A stretch of 42,086 nucleotides of DNA, taken from a virus. The notes below the pieces were generated by a model, which was not told where the DNA came from, did not search any database, and saw nothing but the letters and a program-made list of their open reading frames with translations. The stretch lies in the IMG/VR virus record IMGVR_UViG_3300009506_000076, positions 1 to 42,086 of that record, one strand, 5' to 3'. The translations under genes were made by a program, and so were the position numbers. This document shows positions 9,205 through 17,430 of this stretch, in pieces; position 1 is the stretch's first letter; every line of letters starts with the position of its first letter.

Positions 9205-12200
9205 TTGAGGAGTACCTCGGCTGCGATTGCTGTGCCGGCAGGACGATATGGCATCACGCCACCAACGGTGAGCTTCTTACCGCTCCAGCTCACGTTCATG
9301 TCCAGTTCGGGAAGATCACCAATGTTGGTCGGCACGAAGAGTAGGATCACGTACACGTCCGGGATCAGCTCGACTCCCTCGTACTGCGACTCCTCGCGTG
9401 GGATCTCGACAGCATACCCGGAGATAGTGATCGATGTGGGGCCAGAGGTCCACTCACCTGTCTCAGGATCGTATGTACCTTCGTAAATCTTTATGAAGTC
9501 GACAGCCGTGCCATGCTTCTGGACCTTGCGCAGCGCCTTCTGGTATGCGGCCATCGAGGATCTCGGAATGGTGAGGACCCTAGTCTTTACTGTCGACTCC
9601 AAGGTCAACATCGGCAAGGACAGGGACGCCGTACCCTCAATATAGACGGTTCCGGCGGCGCTCGCAACGAGAGCTGGCAGAACAACACCGATGCGCTGGC
9701 GTGCCCCGAAGTCGGCAGTGAGTGCCGGCAATACAGCAACGAGGTCACCGCGTGTCGTGGTGTATCCCGCGGCGTCAATCGTCAACGCCGGAAGCGCAAT
9801 AACGATATTGCCGCGATATGTGCCGATTCCAGAAGCCGAAGATACCAGCGCCGGCAGCGTGATATCGAAGCTTCCCTGAATAGCTGTTTCGGAACTGAGG
9901 TGCGCTGTCAGTGCTGGCAGCACCAGAGTTGTAGAACCGGCAACAAGTACGGCACCACTCAGGGTGGCACCGAGGGCAGGTAGTACCAGATCGGCTGTGC
10001 CAACCTCGGGTAGAACACCGGCACTCGTAATCGTCAGTGCGGGCAGAGTAACTGCGAGCTGGCCGAAAGCTTCGGCACCGCCCGTGCTAGCACCGGTAGC
10101 GGCAAAGGTGAGTACAGGGAGGGCAACACCGATATCACCAGCGATCGGAGCGGTCCCGGCGAATGTCCCTGTGAGCGCCGGGAGAAGCACGTTGCCAGCA
10201 CCGGCTACGGGCGTATTTCCGTTGGCGGACAGGGACAGGGTGGGTAACGTAAGAGCCGTATCACCGGATACCTGGACAACACCTGCGGTGCTAACGGTAA
10301 GCGCCGGGAGTGTGATGTCGGCTGTACCGACAGCAACACTGGACGAGCTTAAAGTCGCCGTCAACATCGGCAGTACAAGGGTAGCCGTACCGTCAATGTC
10401 CACAGTGGCAGCGGCACTTGCTGTCAAGGCGGGCAGTACGATCGTGGCATCGCCCGCGACTAAAGCCTCGCCAGCCGACGCGAACGTAAGCGTCGGTAGC
10501 GTAAGGGCTGTCGATCCAACCGCTAAGACTTCACCGACCGCAGCAAGCCCAAGTGTGGGCAATGTGAGGTCGGTAACACCTTCAACAAGAACAGCACCAT
10601 CAGCAGATACAGCGAGTGCCGGAAGAACTATCGCGGAGGTGCCTATAATACCAGAAGTAACGACTCCGGTACCACTAGCAAGTAGAGCTGGAAGTGTAAC
10701 GCCAAGGTCACCATCTATATCAACTGTACCTGCGATCGACGCTGTTAGCGCCGGAAGTGTAAGAGCCGCGTCTCCATCTACAAGTAAGGCTCCTGCAAAA
10801 GCTAGTGTAAGTGCAGGCAGATCGGCAGTAAGTCCTCCGGTGATTTCTGCTGCTGCGGCCGTCGTGTTGACAGCCAGGAAGTACGCGGTTCCCACGCCTC
10901 CGCTGATGAGCGCCGTCTGGATACACATCATACGGAACTCGATGCTGTCGGCCCCGACGAGATTGCTCGTCGCGTAGTTGTACCTGTTCGTCCACGAGCC
11001 GGGATTGCCACTCCCATCATCCGGGGCGGTGTCGCAATAGATCGTGCCACCGGACTCACGGATTCTCAGCCATGCGTGGTTCGTCGCGCTATAGGTCGTG
11101 TACCACGGGTTGCTCCACGACCCGCTGATCCGCGTGTTCACCTCCAAGTTCCCGTTGTTGAACGCGAACTGAAGCTGATACCCGGTATCAGCCCTCGCCT
11201 CGATCAACGCGGTGGAGTCTGGATCGGTCGAAAAGTCAGACACGTCCAGTCGGACGACGACCTCACTCCCCACGAGGTCGAACTGATCATTCGAGTATAC
11301 CCACGGATACGAGGTTGCCGTCGTGTCTCCGGGGCTGATCTCAAGCTGCCCGTTCTGCTCGACTATCGACGCCCCAGCCACGAGCGTGCCGTTGATTGCG
11401 TCGCCAGACGACCACAGCGCGGAATCGATCGTGCCATCCTCGAAGTCATCCACCAGATTTTCGAGGAGATCATAGCCGACAGTACCAGCACTGCTGCTTG
11501 TCAGTGAAGGCAAGGTAACCGCAAGAGATCCATCATTCTGTACAGCACCGGCGAGACTCGATGTTAGTGCAGGCAGCGTAGCAGCAAGATCGCCGGCGAG
11601 TGCTGTCGCTGCTGTCGTGTTGACGGCTAGGAAGTACGTCGTACCTACACCGCCCGAGATTAGAGCATCCTGCGTGGCAACGATGTGGATGTCAACACTC
11701 TCTATTCCAACAAGATTTGAAGTTGCGTAATTATACCGATTCGTCCACGAACCGGGATTGCCGCTTCCATCATCGGGTGCTGTATCAAGATAAATCGTAC
11801 CACTGCTTTCACGGATACGAAGCCAAGCGTGGTCCGTGGCGCTATAGGTCGTGTACCATGGATTGTCCCATGATCCATTAATCCGACGGAGAACGTTCAG
11901 AACACCGTCGCTGTAGCTCCACTGGATCTGGTAACCGTCGTCGCCCTTGATCTCAAGCAGTGAGGAGCAGTCGGGATCGACCGCGAAGTCCGACACGTCC
12001 ATCCGCCAGACAATCTCGCTGCCTGTCGCGTCGTAGAGACACTTCGAAATCAAACGCGGGTAGGAGACAGCCGTGGTGTCTCCTGGGCTCATCTCGACCC
12101 GCCCGTTCTGCTCTACAACTGACGCGCCACTCTTGAGCCCACCGCCCAGCGCATCATCAACCGTCCACTGCCAGCCAATTGAACCATCTTCGAAGTCGTC

Positions 12201-12887
12201 AACGACGTCCGCAAGAGGTATAATCGTGCTGCCGGCAATAGAACTCGTCAGCGCTGCAAGCGTAAGCGCCAGAGTACCCACAATGGGGAGGACTCCTGTG
12301 CTCGCCATTGTGAGTGCAGGCAACGCAACTGCTGTATCGCCAACTACATCGACGGTACCCGCGGACGCCATTGTGAGCGCCGGCAAGGTAGCAACGATGT
12401 CGCCAGAGATAGGACCGGCCGTGCCATCGGGGATCTCAAGCTCAGCCCAGGAGGTAGTGAGGTAGTTGCCTGCCGTTGCAGATGTTTGCGACACACGAAT
12501 ACGCAAGTCCGTCCAATCGGAGATAGCAGCAATCTCGCCAGCAGACAGAGTATGCGTATACTCTGCGAACGATGTTGTAAGAGTGCTGTTACTGATCGAT
12601 TCGGAAAAGATTTGCGTAGAGCCTTGGTATAGCTCCCACGTTCCGGCAAGCGCCTTGTTCGTTGCATTGACTTTGAGCCGAATGCGAACGATATGCGTAC
12701 CAGATCCAGGGTCGTTCAGCGAGGAGGTGAGTGCGACCTCGAGGGTGGCAACAGAGTTCGCAGCAGCAACTGCATAGTCGCCGTCGTCGTAAGATGCTTC
12801 GTCAAGTACAGCAAATAGATCAGTACCAGTCGACGGCGACCAGTTGGTCGTCGTGACATCACTGATCGGTCTGCCGTACTGAGTCAT
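9201..12887 (-). CDS. Giant repeat protein with C-terminal head-closure (stopper)-like domain
   Basis: 1228 residues, the largest gene of the window. Residues 1-155 form a beta-rich domain (NWSPSTGTDLFAVLDEASYD, then TSWAELEIPDG) like carbohydrate-binding jelly rolls of virion appendages. Residues about 162-222, 431-472 and 684-1101 contain 25 copies of a 21-residue unit, consensus G(D/T)xxLTLPALTxSxAGxVxV. Two near-duplicate domains at 228-427 and 477-677, starting VDDFEDG, resemble concanavalin A/LamG-like lectin folds. The last ~124 residues (FIKIYEGTYDPETGEWTSG to VMPYRPAGTAIAAEVLLK) have the pattern of siphophage stopper proteins and stand where the stopper gene belongs. I infer a neck protein carrying a long decorated arm. 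Ribosome site AAGGTGT precedes ATG. Confidence 0.65.
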   Translation of the reverse strand: MTQYGRPISDVTTTNWSPSTGTDLFAVLDEASYDDGDYAVAAANSVATLEVALTSSLNDPGSGTHIVRIRLKVNATNKALAGTWELYQGSTQIFSESISNSTLTTSFAEYTHTLSAGEIAAISDWTDLRIRVSQTSATAGNYLTTSWAELEIPDGTAGPISGDIVATLPALTMASAGTVDVVGDTAVALPALTMASTGVLPIVGTLALTLAALTSSIAGSTIIPLADVVDDFEDGSIGWQWTVDDALGGGLKSGASVVEQNGRVEMSPGDTTAVSYPRLISKCLYDATGSEIVWRMDVSDFAVDPDCSSLLEIKGDDGYQIQWSYSDGVLNVLRRINGSWDNPWYTTYSATDHAWLRIRESSGTIYLDTAPDDGSGNPGSWTNRYNYATSNLVGIESVDIHIVATQDALISGGVGTTYFLAVNTTAATALAGDLAATLPALTSSLAGAVQNDGSLAVTLPSLTSSSAGTVGYDLLENLVDDFEDGTIDSALWSSGDAINGTLVAGASIVEQNGQLEISPGDTTATSYPWVYSNDQFDLVGSEVVVRLDVSDFSTDPDSTALIEARADTGYQLQFAFNNGNLEVNTRISGSWSNPWYTTYSATNHAWLRIRESGGTIYCDTAPDDGSGNPGSWTNRYNYATSNLVGADSIEFRMMCIQTALISGGVGTAYFLAVNTTAAAAEITGGLTADLPALTLAFAGALLVDGDAALTLPALTASIAGTVDIDGDLGVTLPALLASGTGVVTSGIIGTSAIVLPALAVSADGAVLVEGVTDLTLPTLGLAAVGEVLAVGSTALTLPTLTFASAGEALVAGDATIVLPALTASAAATVDIDGTATLVLPMLTATLSSSSVAVGTADITLPALTVSTAGVVQVSGDTALTLPTLSLSANGNTPVAGAGNVLLPALTGTFAGTAPIAGDIGVALPVLTFAATGASTGGAEAFGQLAVTLPALTITSAGVLPEVGTADLVLPALGATLSGAVLVAGSTTLVLPALTAHLSSETAIQGSFDITLPALVSSASGIGTYRGNIVIALPALTIDAAGYTTTRGDLVAVLPALTADFGARQRIGVVLPALVASAAGTVYIEGTASLSLPMLTLESTVKTRVLTIPRSSMAAYQKALRKVQKHGTAVDFIKIYEGTYDPETGEWTSGPTSITISGYAVEIPREESQYEGVELIPDVYVILLFVPTNIGDLPELDMNVSWSGKKLTVGGVMPYRPAGTAIAAEVLLK
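9585..10838 (-). repeat. Coding tandem array, 20 of the 25 63-bp units
   Basis: Units 6-25 of the LPALT repeat in the giant neck protein, each about 63 bases encoding 21 residues. The core xLPxL is kept in every unit while flanking residues vary, and DNA copies are diverged, so the array is old or recoded and under protein-level selection. Units vary by only a few residues in length, the longest carrying the insert STGGAEAFG. Confidence 0.85.
10857..12206 (-). repeat. Duplicated lectin-like domain pair inside the giant neck protein
   Basis: Two copies of a ~200-residue domain (coded at 12206-11607 and 11459-10857) share long identical stretches such as DTAPDDGSGNPGSWTNRYNY and NPWYTTYSAT, with differing DNA. 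They are separated by two LPALT units. This is an internal segmental duplication. Copy two has an extra Cys in GTIYCDTAPDD. Confidence 0.85.
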
Positions 12888-12890
12888 GGC

Positions 12891-13514
12891 TTACACCTTG
12901 TGGAACAGCGCCGTGACTTGGATCGTGCCCTTGCGTAGCAGCCGCGGTTGCACGGGCAGCGACGCTCGCTGCTCGATTGGGATCGGCAGGAACTCAAACG
13001 GGCACGCGCCTGCGGTCGAGCCGTCCGTCTGCTGCACGACGTACCCGTTGTACAGCCAGTACGTGCAGATCGTCGCCGATTCGTTGATTGAGGTCAGCCC
13101 CACCGGGAACTGCCAGATTATCTCCCCAGGATGCGAATCTGGAAACCAGCCGCTAACGACCTGATTCACCTGCTGCGCGACCACCCATATCTGGACGTCG
13201 CCACCGCCCTGACCCACGGTCTTCTTCAGCAGGATCAGCTTCGCGCCCAGCGCGTCCGGCTCGATCAATACCGCAGTCGTGTCCGATGCGCCCCAGGTCA
13301 GGATCGCGCTGACGGGATCGCCAGCCGAGTCCTGCGGGTGCGCGACGACCTGCACCGTGTCGCCGACGTGGTACGGGCCATTCGACAGCACGTCGAGCGT
13401 GACGGCCACCAGATTGCCCTCGATCGTGATCGTCACGGTATCGGTAGCAGTCTGCCCGGCGGCCGGGACCGCCAACACCAGCGCGGCCACCATCGCCAGC
13501 AACAATCTCTTCAT
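12891..13514 (-). CDS. Secreted Ig-like domain protein
   Basis: 207 residues. The N-terminus MKRLLLAMVAALVLAVPAAG is a classic signal peptide (basic start, hydrophobic core, small-residue cleavage region before Gln). Residues about 24-115 look like a bacterial Ig-like (Big) domain: TVTITIEGNLVAVTLDVL, DTVQVVAHPQDSAGDPV, AILTWGASDTTAVL. The C-terminal part contains ATICTYWLYNGYVVQQTDG and two cysteines that could pair. The start overlaps the sigma factor stop (ATGA) and the stop lies 3 bases before the giant neck protein, so it is co-translated with both. A secreted protein here is unusual; it could modify the host surface (exclusion) or decorate the virion. Function not known. Confidence 0.7.
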   Translation of the reverse strand: MKRLLLAMVAALVLAVPAAGQTATDTVTITIEGNLVAVTLDVLSNGPYHVGDTVQVVAHPQDSAGDPVSAILTWGASDTTAVLIEPDALGAKLILLKKTVGQGGGDVQIWVVAQQVNQVVSGWFPDSHPGEIIWQFPVGLTSINESATICTYWLYNGYVVQQTDGSTAGACPFEFLPIPIEQRASLPVQPRLLRKGTIQVTALFHKV

Positions 13515-14368
13515 GACGCCTCCTTACAGTGAAATTCCTCGAATACATGGCGCCACCGCTTGCCTGTCTTAATCAGCGATAGCTGGCCTTCGGACAGCCC
13601 AATGCTGGCAGCGATCTCCTTCTGCGTCTCCTCACCGGACAGTAGCCGACGATGGATCATGCGGACGTGCTCCTCGTCGATCTTGCGCCGTGCGTTGCGT
13701 CTCCCATCAACCGGCCGGCGGCGTCTCGGAGTGGGTACGACGGAGACGGTCACGCCATAGTGGCGGCGTAGCTTGTCGAGCGCCTTCAGAGACACGGTGG
13801 ACGCGCCACTGGCGGTCAGCCCGTAGTCCCGGGACACATCGGCCGCGGTTCGCTCCTCAGCGTACCGACCCCAAACCAGCCCCCGCTCGCGCTCGGGCAG
13901 CACGGTCAACGCAAACTGCACATGCGCGGCCTCGTCTGCACGGACAACTTCATCCAGGGGAGACGGGGAGGGATCGCCAAGAACCTCGTGCAGTTGCAGC
14001 CCGACCTCGCTCGAGACGGCGCTCTCAAGGCTCATGGCAGGCAACATTCGGCGCGCTCGATACCCGTCGACGACGCGCCGCCATATCACGGTCGACGCGA
14101 ATCCGGGGAACCCGCCCCTAGCAGGGTCGTACGCGTCAACCGCCTCCACGACGCCGACCATCGCATCGGCGCGAGCGTCGTCCAGCTCCTGCACCCGCAG
14201 GTCGACCCTGGCATCCATGCAGCGGACCACCCACATCGCCAGCCGAACGTGCCCGAGTATCAACCTCTCTCTGGCGTGCGCGGATCCACATTGACGGTAC
14301 TCGCGGAATAGCTCGGCGACTTCGGCTCGCAACAAGCGCCGATACTGGAATGTACTACTCTGGCTCAT
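13511..14368 (-). CDS. RNA polymerase sigma-70 family factor with extra C-terminal HTH
   Basis: 285 residues. Residues about 31-105 correspond to sigma region 2 (RERLILGHVRLAMWVVRCMD, then DAMVGVVEAVDAYDPARGGF and ASTVIWRRVVDGYR). Residues 151-206 correspond to region 4 (LPERERGLVWGRYAEERTAA, DYGLTASGASTVSLKALDKL). An additional helix-turn-helix at about 229-275 (TQKEIAASIGLSEGQLSLIK) is of the type found in phage DNA-binding proteins and homing enzymes, joined by an Arg-rich linker. Region 3 is short or absent. It probably redirects host RNA polymerase to phage promoters. It lies within the head-tail operon, overlapping its neighbours on both sides (14 bases and ATGA). Confidence 0.88.
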   Translation of the reverse strand: MSQSSTFQYRRLLRAEVAELFREYRQCGSAHARERLILGHVRLAMWVVRCMDARVDLRVQELDDARADAMVGVVEAVDAYDPARGGFPGFASTVIWRRVVDGYRARRMLPAMSLESAVSSEVGLQLHEVLGDPSPSPLDEVVRADEAAHVQFALTVLPERERGLVWGRYAEERTAADVSRDYGLTASGASTVSLKALDKLRRHYGVTVSVVPTPRRRRPVDGRRNARRKIDEEHVRMIHRRLLSGEETQKEIAASIGLSEGQLSLIKTGKRWRHVFEEFHCKEAS

Positions 14369-14669
14369 TTGGCGTCACAGACTTCGCCTTCTGAGCCGCA
14401 TGGATGGCAAAAGCCATTGCGGCCGAGGCTGCCGCTTCCATCTTGTCCGGTGTGATCAGTTGTAGGTCGGTGGGAAGCATAACATTCAGCTTCTCACCGA
14501 TGACTGTGATCACAAAAGCGATCGTCGCAGCCACAAACCGCTGCTTCGTTGGTGATAGCCTGCCGACCCAGGTCTGCACCTTCTTCAGCCAGTCCATGAG
14601 CGGTACAGTCAGCATGGCAGCGACGAGCGGGAGGGCCATATCGAGGTATTGCACCAGAAGATCAGGCAT
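14355..14669 (-). CDS. Small membrane protein, holin-like
   Basis: 104 residues beginning MPDLLVQYLDMALPLVAAML; ATG at 14669 is preceded by a GGGAGC ribosome site. A much longer open frame extends upstream but is low quality, so this start is preferred. Hydrophobic segments at about 8-26, 44-56 and a weaker one at about 78-92 (AAASAAMAFAIHAAQKA) suggest two or three membrane helices with a charged C-terminus, which is compatible with a holin, but no endolysin is adjacent. It overlaps the sigma factor start by 14 bases. A small membrane anchor of other function is equally possible. Confidence 0.55.
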   Translation of the reverse strand: MPDLLVQYLDMALPLVAAMLTVPLMDWLKKVQTWVGRLSPTKQRFVAATIAFVITVIGEKLNVMLPTDLQLITPDKMEAAASAAMAFAIHAAQKAKSVTPNEPE

Positions 14670-14728
14670 GCTCCCATCTCCGTACAGTAGAGCGAGGGCC
14701 GTGAGAGAACCCACGGCCCTCACAGACG

Positions 14729-15154
14729 TCAGCTTGCAGGCATCGTCACCGTTGCCGTACTGATCGTGACCTGCTGACCAGCTGCGATGCTGGTGTTGTC
14801 CAGCTCGAGATCGCCACCACCGCTGGTGGCCGTGACCGATCCCTCGATCCGCTCGTCCGTCGTACCAGTCGCACCACCCGTATCGCCGGACTGCTTGATA
14901 CGGAAGTGCGCCGCGGTGCCGGCAGCGTCGGCCGAAGCGTCCTGCCACGTACCGTTCAGCGAGAGCTGACCGTTGCCGCTCGACGGACCCGTGAAGCAGT
15001 CCGCTGGGAGGGTGATCGAAGCCAGAAGCGTACCCGCATCGGCCGCGTTCGCGCCCGGAGCCGCTCCCGTCCGGATCTCGAGCACCCCGTTGTTGAAGAT
15101 GTCCGTCGCCGTGGCAAGGACATCCCGGAGCGCACCAGAGATTTCGAGTGCCAT
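14729..15154 (-). CDS. Small virion-type protein (beta-rich)
   Basis: 141 residues, ribosome site CGGAGGTAAC before ATG. Opens MALEISGALRDVLATATDIF and continues VLEIRTGAAPGANAADAGTL, a pattern that recurs in siphophage proteins of the head-tail region annotated only as structural or hypothetical. The rest is rich in Gly, Thr, Ser and Ala with alternating beta strands and few charges, so it is probably a capsid or tail surface protein. It sits between connector genes and the membrane-protein/sigma cassette. No catalytic motif. Confidence 0.6.
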   Translation of the reverse strand: MALEISGALRDVLATATDIFNNGVLEIRTGAAPGANAADAGTLLASITLPADCFTGPSSGNGQLSLNGTWQDASADAAGTAAHFRIKQSGDTGGATGTTDERIEGSVTATSGGGDLELDNTSIAAGQQVTISTATVTMPAS

Positions 15155-15160
15155 GCTGCG

Positions 15161-15439
15161 TTACCTCCGGAAAGAGCCCCGAATGGGGGGCAGGTTCTTG
15201 GCCGCCTTCCAGCGGGCATCGGCGAGCTGAATCAGCGCCTTCTGCTCGTCTGTCAGGGAAACACCGAGGTCCTTCTTCTTCTCGAGCAGCATGGCATAGA
15301 GCATACCCTGCCTGCTCATACCCTGCTTCTCCCACACCGCCCACATCTCCTCCAGCGCCTCGTCGCTCTTGGCCTCGGCGATGGCGGACTCCTTCGCCTG
15401 CTTGGATGTGAGTGCAGCGTAGTCGACCTTCTTCGCCAT
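15161..15439 (-). CDS. Small helical hypothetical protein in the head operon
   Basis: 92 residues, ribosome site AAGGAG before ATG at 15439. Highly charged and helical (ALTSKQAKESAIAEAKSDEA, LLEKKKDLGVSLTDEQKALI), ending NLPPIRGSFRR. It ends 6 bases before the next gene and starts 11 bases after the adaptor-like gene, so it is part of the head operon. I do not recognise the family; a connector accessory or chaperone role is possible but unproven. Confidence 0.65.
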   Translation of the reverse strand: MAKKVDYAALTSKQAKESAIAEAKSDEALEEMWAVWEKQGMSRQGMLYAMLLEKKKDLGVSLTDEQKALIQLADARWKAAKNLPPIRGSFRR

Positions 15440-15450
15440 GGTCGTCTCCT

Positions 15451-15882
15451 TCAGTAGTCGAAATCGAGAGAGGTTGTTCGCGACGGGATACCAACGGGCG
15501 CCGCCGTTGTGGGCACTGCGGCAAGAAGAGCCCGATACTCGTCGAAATACTCGTTCGCCTTGTCGAGCAAGGCATCGCGTTGATCCTTCGAGTACGACTG
15601 ACTACCGATGACCGCTACCTGCGCGTTGTCGATTGACGGTCGCGCCACGGCCACCATATATGCCGCAGAAAAGGCTAGATGTAGCGCCCACGCCTTGTCC
15701 GCAGCGTCTTGATCGGAAAAGCCGATAGGAGTGTTCTTCGCCTCGGCCTGATCGATGTACTCCTGGAGCCGATCCTCCAGGATCGTGTTCGGAGGATTGT
15801 CACCCTCGACGTCTTCACCCTCGAACAACTCCGGTTCGATCGGGCCGACCGGAGAAAGCAGATCCGCGGGTGTGATCGCCAT
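15451..15882 (-). CDS. Head-tail adaptor (connector)-like protein
   Basis: 143 residues. Ribosome site GAGGAGTAAC precedes ATG. The helical core (LEDRLQEYIDQAEAKNTPIG, AWALHLAFSAAYMVAVARPS, LLDKANEYFDEYRALLAA) has the length and layout of gp6/gp15-type adaptors that form the ring under the portal. The position downstream of the major capsid protein and upstream of the stopper-like region agrees. The sequence similarity is only at the level of overall pattern. Confidence 0.55.
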   Translation of the reverse strand: MAITPADLLSPVGPIEPELFEGEDVEGDNPPNTILEDRLQEYIDQAEAKNTPIGFSDQDAADKAWALHLAFSAAYMVAVARPSIDNAQVAVIGSQSYSKDQRDALLDKANEYFDEYRALLAAVPTTAAPVGIPSRTTSLDFDY

Positions 15883-15885
15883 GGG

Positions 15886-16257
15886 TTACTCCTCTTCCTC
15901 TTCCTCACCTTCGAGGGCGTCCATGATCTTCTCGAAGGTGGGTTCCCCGATCCCCTTGACCTCGAGCAGTGACTCACCAGCGGCGGTCACCTTCTCGATC
16001 GTGTCGTATCCGGCCCGTAGGAGGTCGATACGTCCGGGGAATCCGGTCGGGAGCGGTGTAGCGTGGTCCGACGGCAGCATCTTCATGCCCCCGTCCCCCT
16101 TGCCACTCCATTCTCCCTCGATGGCGTTGCGCGCCGTGAGGTGATCGACCTGGTCCTGTGACAGGATCTTGTCGAGATCCTCTTCCTGGCCGGGCTTGAA
16201 TAGCCTCCGGCTTGCGTGTACCGCGCGAAGAATCTTCGGCGGTTGCTTCTTGGCCAT
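15886..16257 (-). CDS. Helix-hairpin-helix protein with acidic tail, head region
   Basis: 123 residues, ribosome site AAGGAGCAGAAGT before ATG. The C-terminal half (LLRAGYDTIEKVTAAGESLL then VKGIGEPTFEKIMDALEG) is a helix-hairpin-helix/SAM-like DNA-contact motif such as those in RNA polymerase alpha C-terminal domains and RuvA-type proteins. It ends in six to seven Glu residues. HhH proteins immediately after the capsid gene are known in several siphophages, probably at the head-tail joint near the DNA end, but the function is not established. It begins after a strong hairpin downstream of the capsid gene. Confidence 0.7.
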   Translation of the reverse strand: MAKKQPPKILRAVHASRRLFKPGQEEDLDKILSQDQVDHLTARNAIEGEWSGKGDGGMKMLPSDHATPLPTGFPGRIDLLRAGYDTIEKVTAAGESLLEVKGIGEPTFEKIMDALEGEEEEEE

Positions 16258-16274
16258 ACTTCTGCTCCTTCTTA

Positions 16275-16304
16275 CCCCCCGCCCGAATCAGCCCGGGCGG
16301 GGGG
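16275..16304 (-). terminator. Strong GC hairpin between capsid gene and connector genes (attenuator-like)
   Basis: A perfect 11-bp stem (CCCCCCGCCCG paired with CGGGCGGGGGG) with an 8-base loop lies between the major capsid stop and the next ribosome site. It has no T tract after it on the minus strand, so it is more likely a partial terminator or an mRNA-stabilising end that keeps capsid mRNA in excess over connector mRNA. Confidence 0.6.
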
Positions 16305-16334
16305 ATCGCTGAGAGAGTCGATGAAGAACGCCGC

Positions 16335-17399
16335 TTACACGCCGGCGTCGATGACGAACAGCACCTGCTCGTTCGGATCGGGCATGGGGTTGAACTGACC
16401 CTCGACGGTCAGCTCACGGCCGCCGTTCCCGATCTCATGGTAGATCGTGATCCCACGCACGTCGATGCCGGCCTGCGGCACCTGCGAGCTGAGGTCCCAC
16501 GCACGAACGACCGGAGCGAACGCCGTGGACCCCACGACGTTGCCGGCAGGCACCGCGGCGACCATCTGCTCCGGCCACACGTTCACGGACGACCGCGCGA
16601 TCCCACCGTCGGTATACGGCTCGACGGTGTTCTCGTTGATGAAGAACCGGAACGGGCGACCCAGCTCGTCCTGGATGCGCTGCTCGACCTGAGTCACGGT
16701 CGGCGTCAGGCCGGCGATGGCGCCAGCCATGGGGTTCGGCGCATCGGCGACGATGACGTTCCTCGTGGAGAGGCGCATCATCGCACCGGCCTGCGGCCCG
16801 CACGCCGCGAAGGCGTCCTGGAGCCAGGCCAGGAACTCGTCGTAGGCGTTGAGTCCCGCATCGTCCCAGGCGGTCGCCGCCGTCTGGTACCGAGTGGCAT
16901 CGAACCCGTAGTCGACGGTCGTGGTGAGTCCCGTCTGCGGGTTCATGTACGTGATGGTCCCGTTCGCCCAGGCGGACATCACGTCCAGCTCGAGCCGGCG
17001 GTAATTCGCGATCGCCAGCATGTCCGTGCGGTCCGGGATACGGGCCGCGATGATGTTGCGGAAGAGGGCCTGGTTACCCCGGACCTCGTTCAGGAGGTCG
17101 TTGATCTCCTTCTCCTCGAGCTTGAAGTATCCCTCGATCGGGATCCACTCGAGCTCTCGGGTCGGGGGCGTCACGAGGTTGATCAAACGACCCCTGGTGT
17201 TCCACTCACGCCGGTCGGTCACGATCCGCACATCCTGGGTCGTGAGCGACGACAGCTTCGTCATGTCCACATTGCGCCGTGGCATGAAGATGTCCCACAG
17301 AAGCCGACCCTGATCCGTCGGGTCGACCGTCTGTGCGCGGACGGTCAGAGCTGCCGGCGTCAGCTCCTCGGCCGCGGCCATCCAAGTGAAGTCCGGCAT
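16335..17399 (-). CDS. Major capsid protein (lambda gpE family)
   Basis: 354 residues, the usual length for gpE-type capsid proteins with the HK97 fold. Typical features are the start of the conserved arm (GRLLWDIFMPRRNVDMTKLS), REWNTRGRLINLVTPPTREL, KEINDLLNE, and the C-terminal VVRAWDLSSQVPQAGIDVRG with PNPMPDPNEQVL-like ending. A gpD-like decoration gene lies just upstream, as expected for this family. Start ATG is preceded by GGAGAAGCGGCA. The shell is formed around the scaffold protein encoded two genes upstream. Confidence 0.9.
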   Translation of the reverse strand: MPDFTWMAAAEELTPAALTVRAQTVDPTDQGRLLWDIFMPRRNVDMTKLSSLTTQDVRIVTDRREWNTRGRLINLVTPPTRELEWIPIEGYFKLEEKEINDLLNEVRGNQALFRNIIAARIPDRTDMLAIANYRRLELDVMSAWANGTITYMNPQTGLTTTVDYGFDATRYQTAATAWDDAGLNAYDEFLAWLQDAFAACGPQAGAMMRLSTRNVIVADAPNPMAGAIAGLTPTVTQVEQRIQDELGRPFRFFINENTVEPYTDGGIARSSVNVWPEQMVAAVPAGNVVGSTAFAPVVRAWDLSSQVPQAGIDVRGITIYHEIGNGGRELTVEGQFNPMPDPNEQVLFVIDAGV

Positions 17400-17430
17400 T
17401 GCCGCTTCTCCGGTGGAAGTTGATGTTCGA

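Noticed and set aside
9964-10977. 337-codon plus-strand frame opposite the LPALT array
   Set aside because: A periodic mirror of the repeat in the opposite frame; no independent signals.
14355-15575. 406-codon minus-strand frame spanning several genes
   Set aside because: Its upstream part overlaps two genes with good ribosome sites and has no sensible composition; only the last 104 codons are kept as a gene.
16212-17423. 403-codon plus-strand frame opposite the capsid gene
   Set aside because: Exact antisense of the major capsid gene with Arg/His/Asp-rich translation; shadow.
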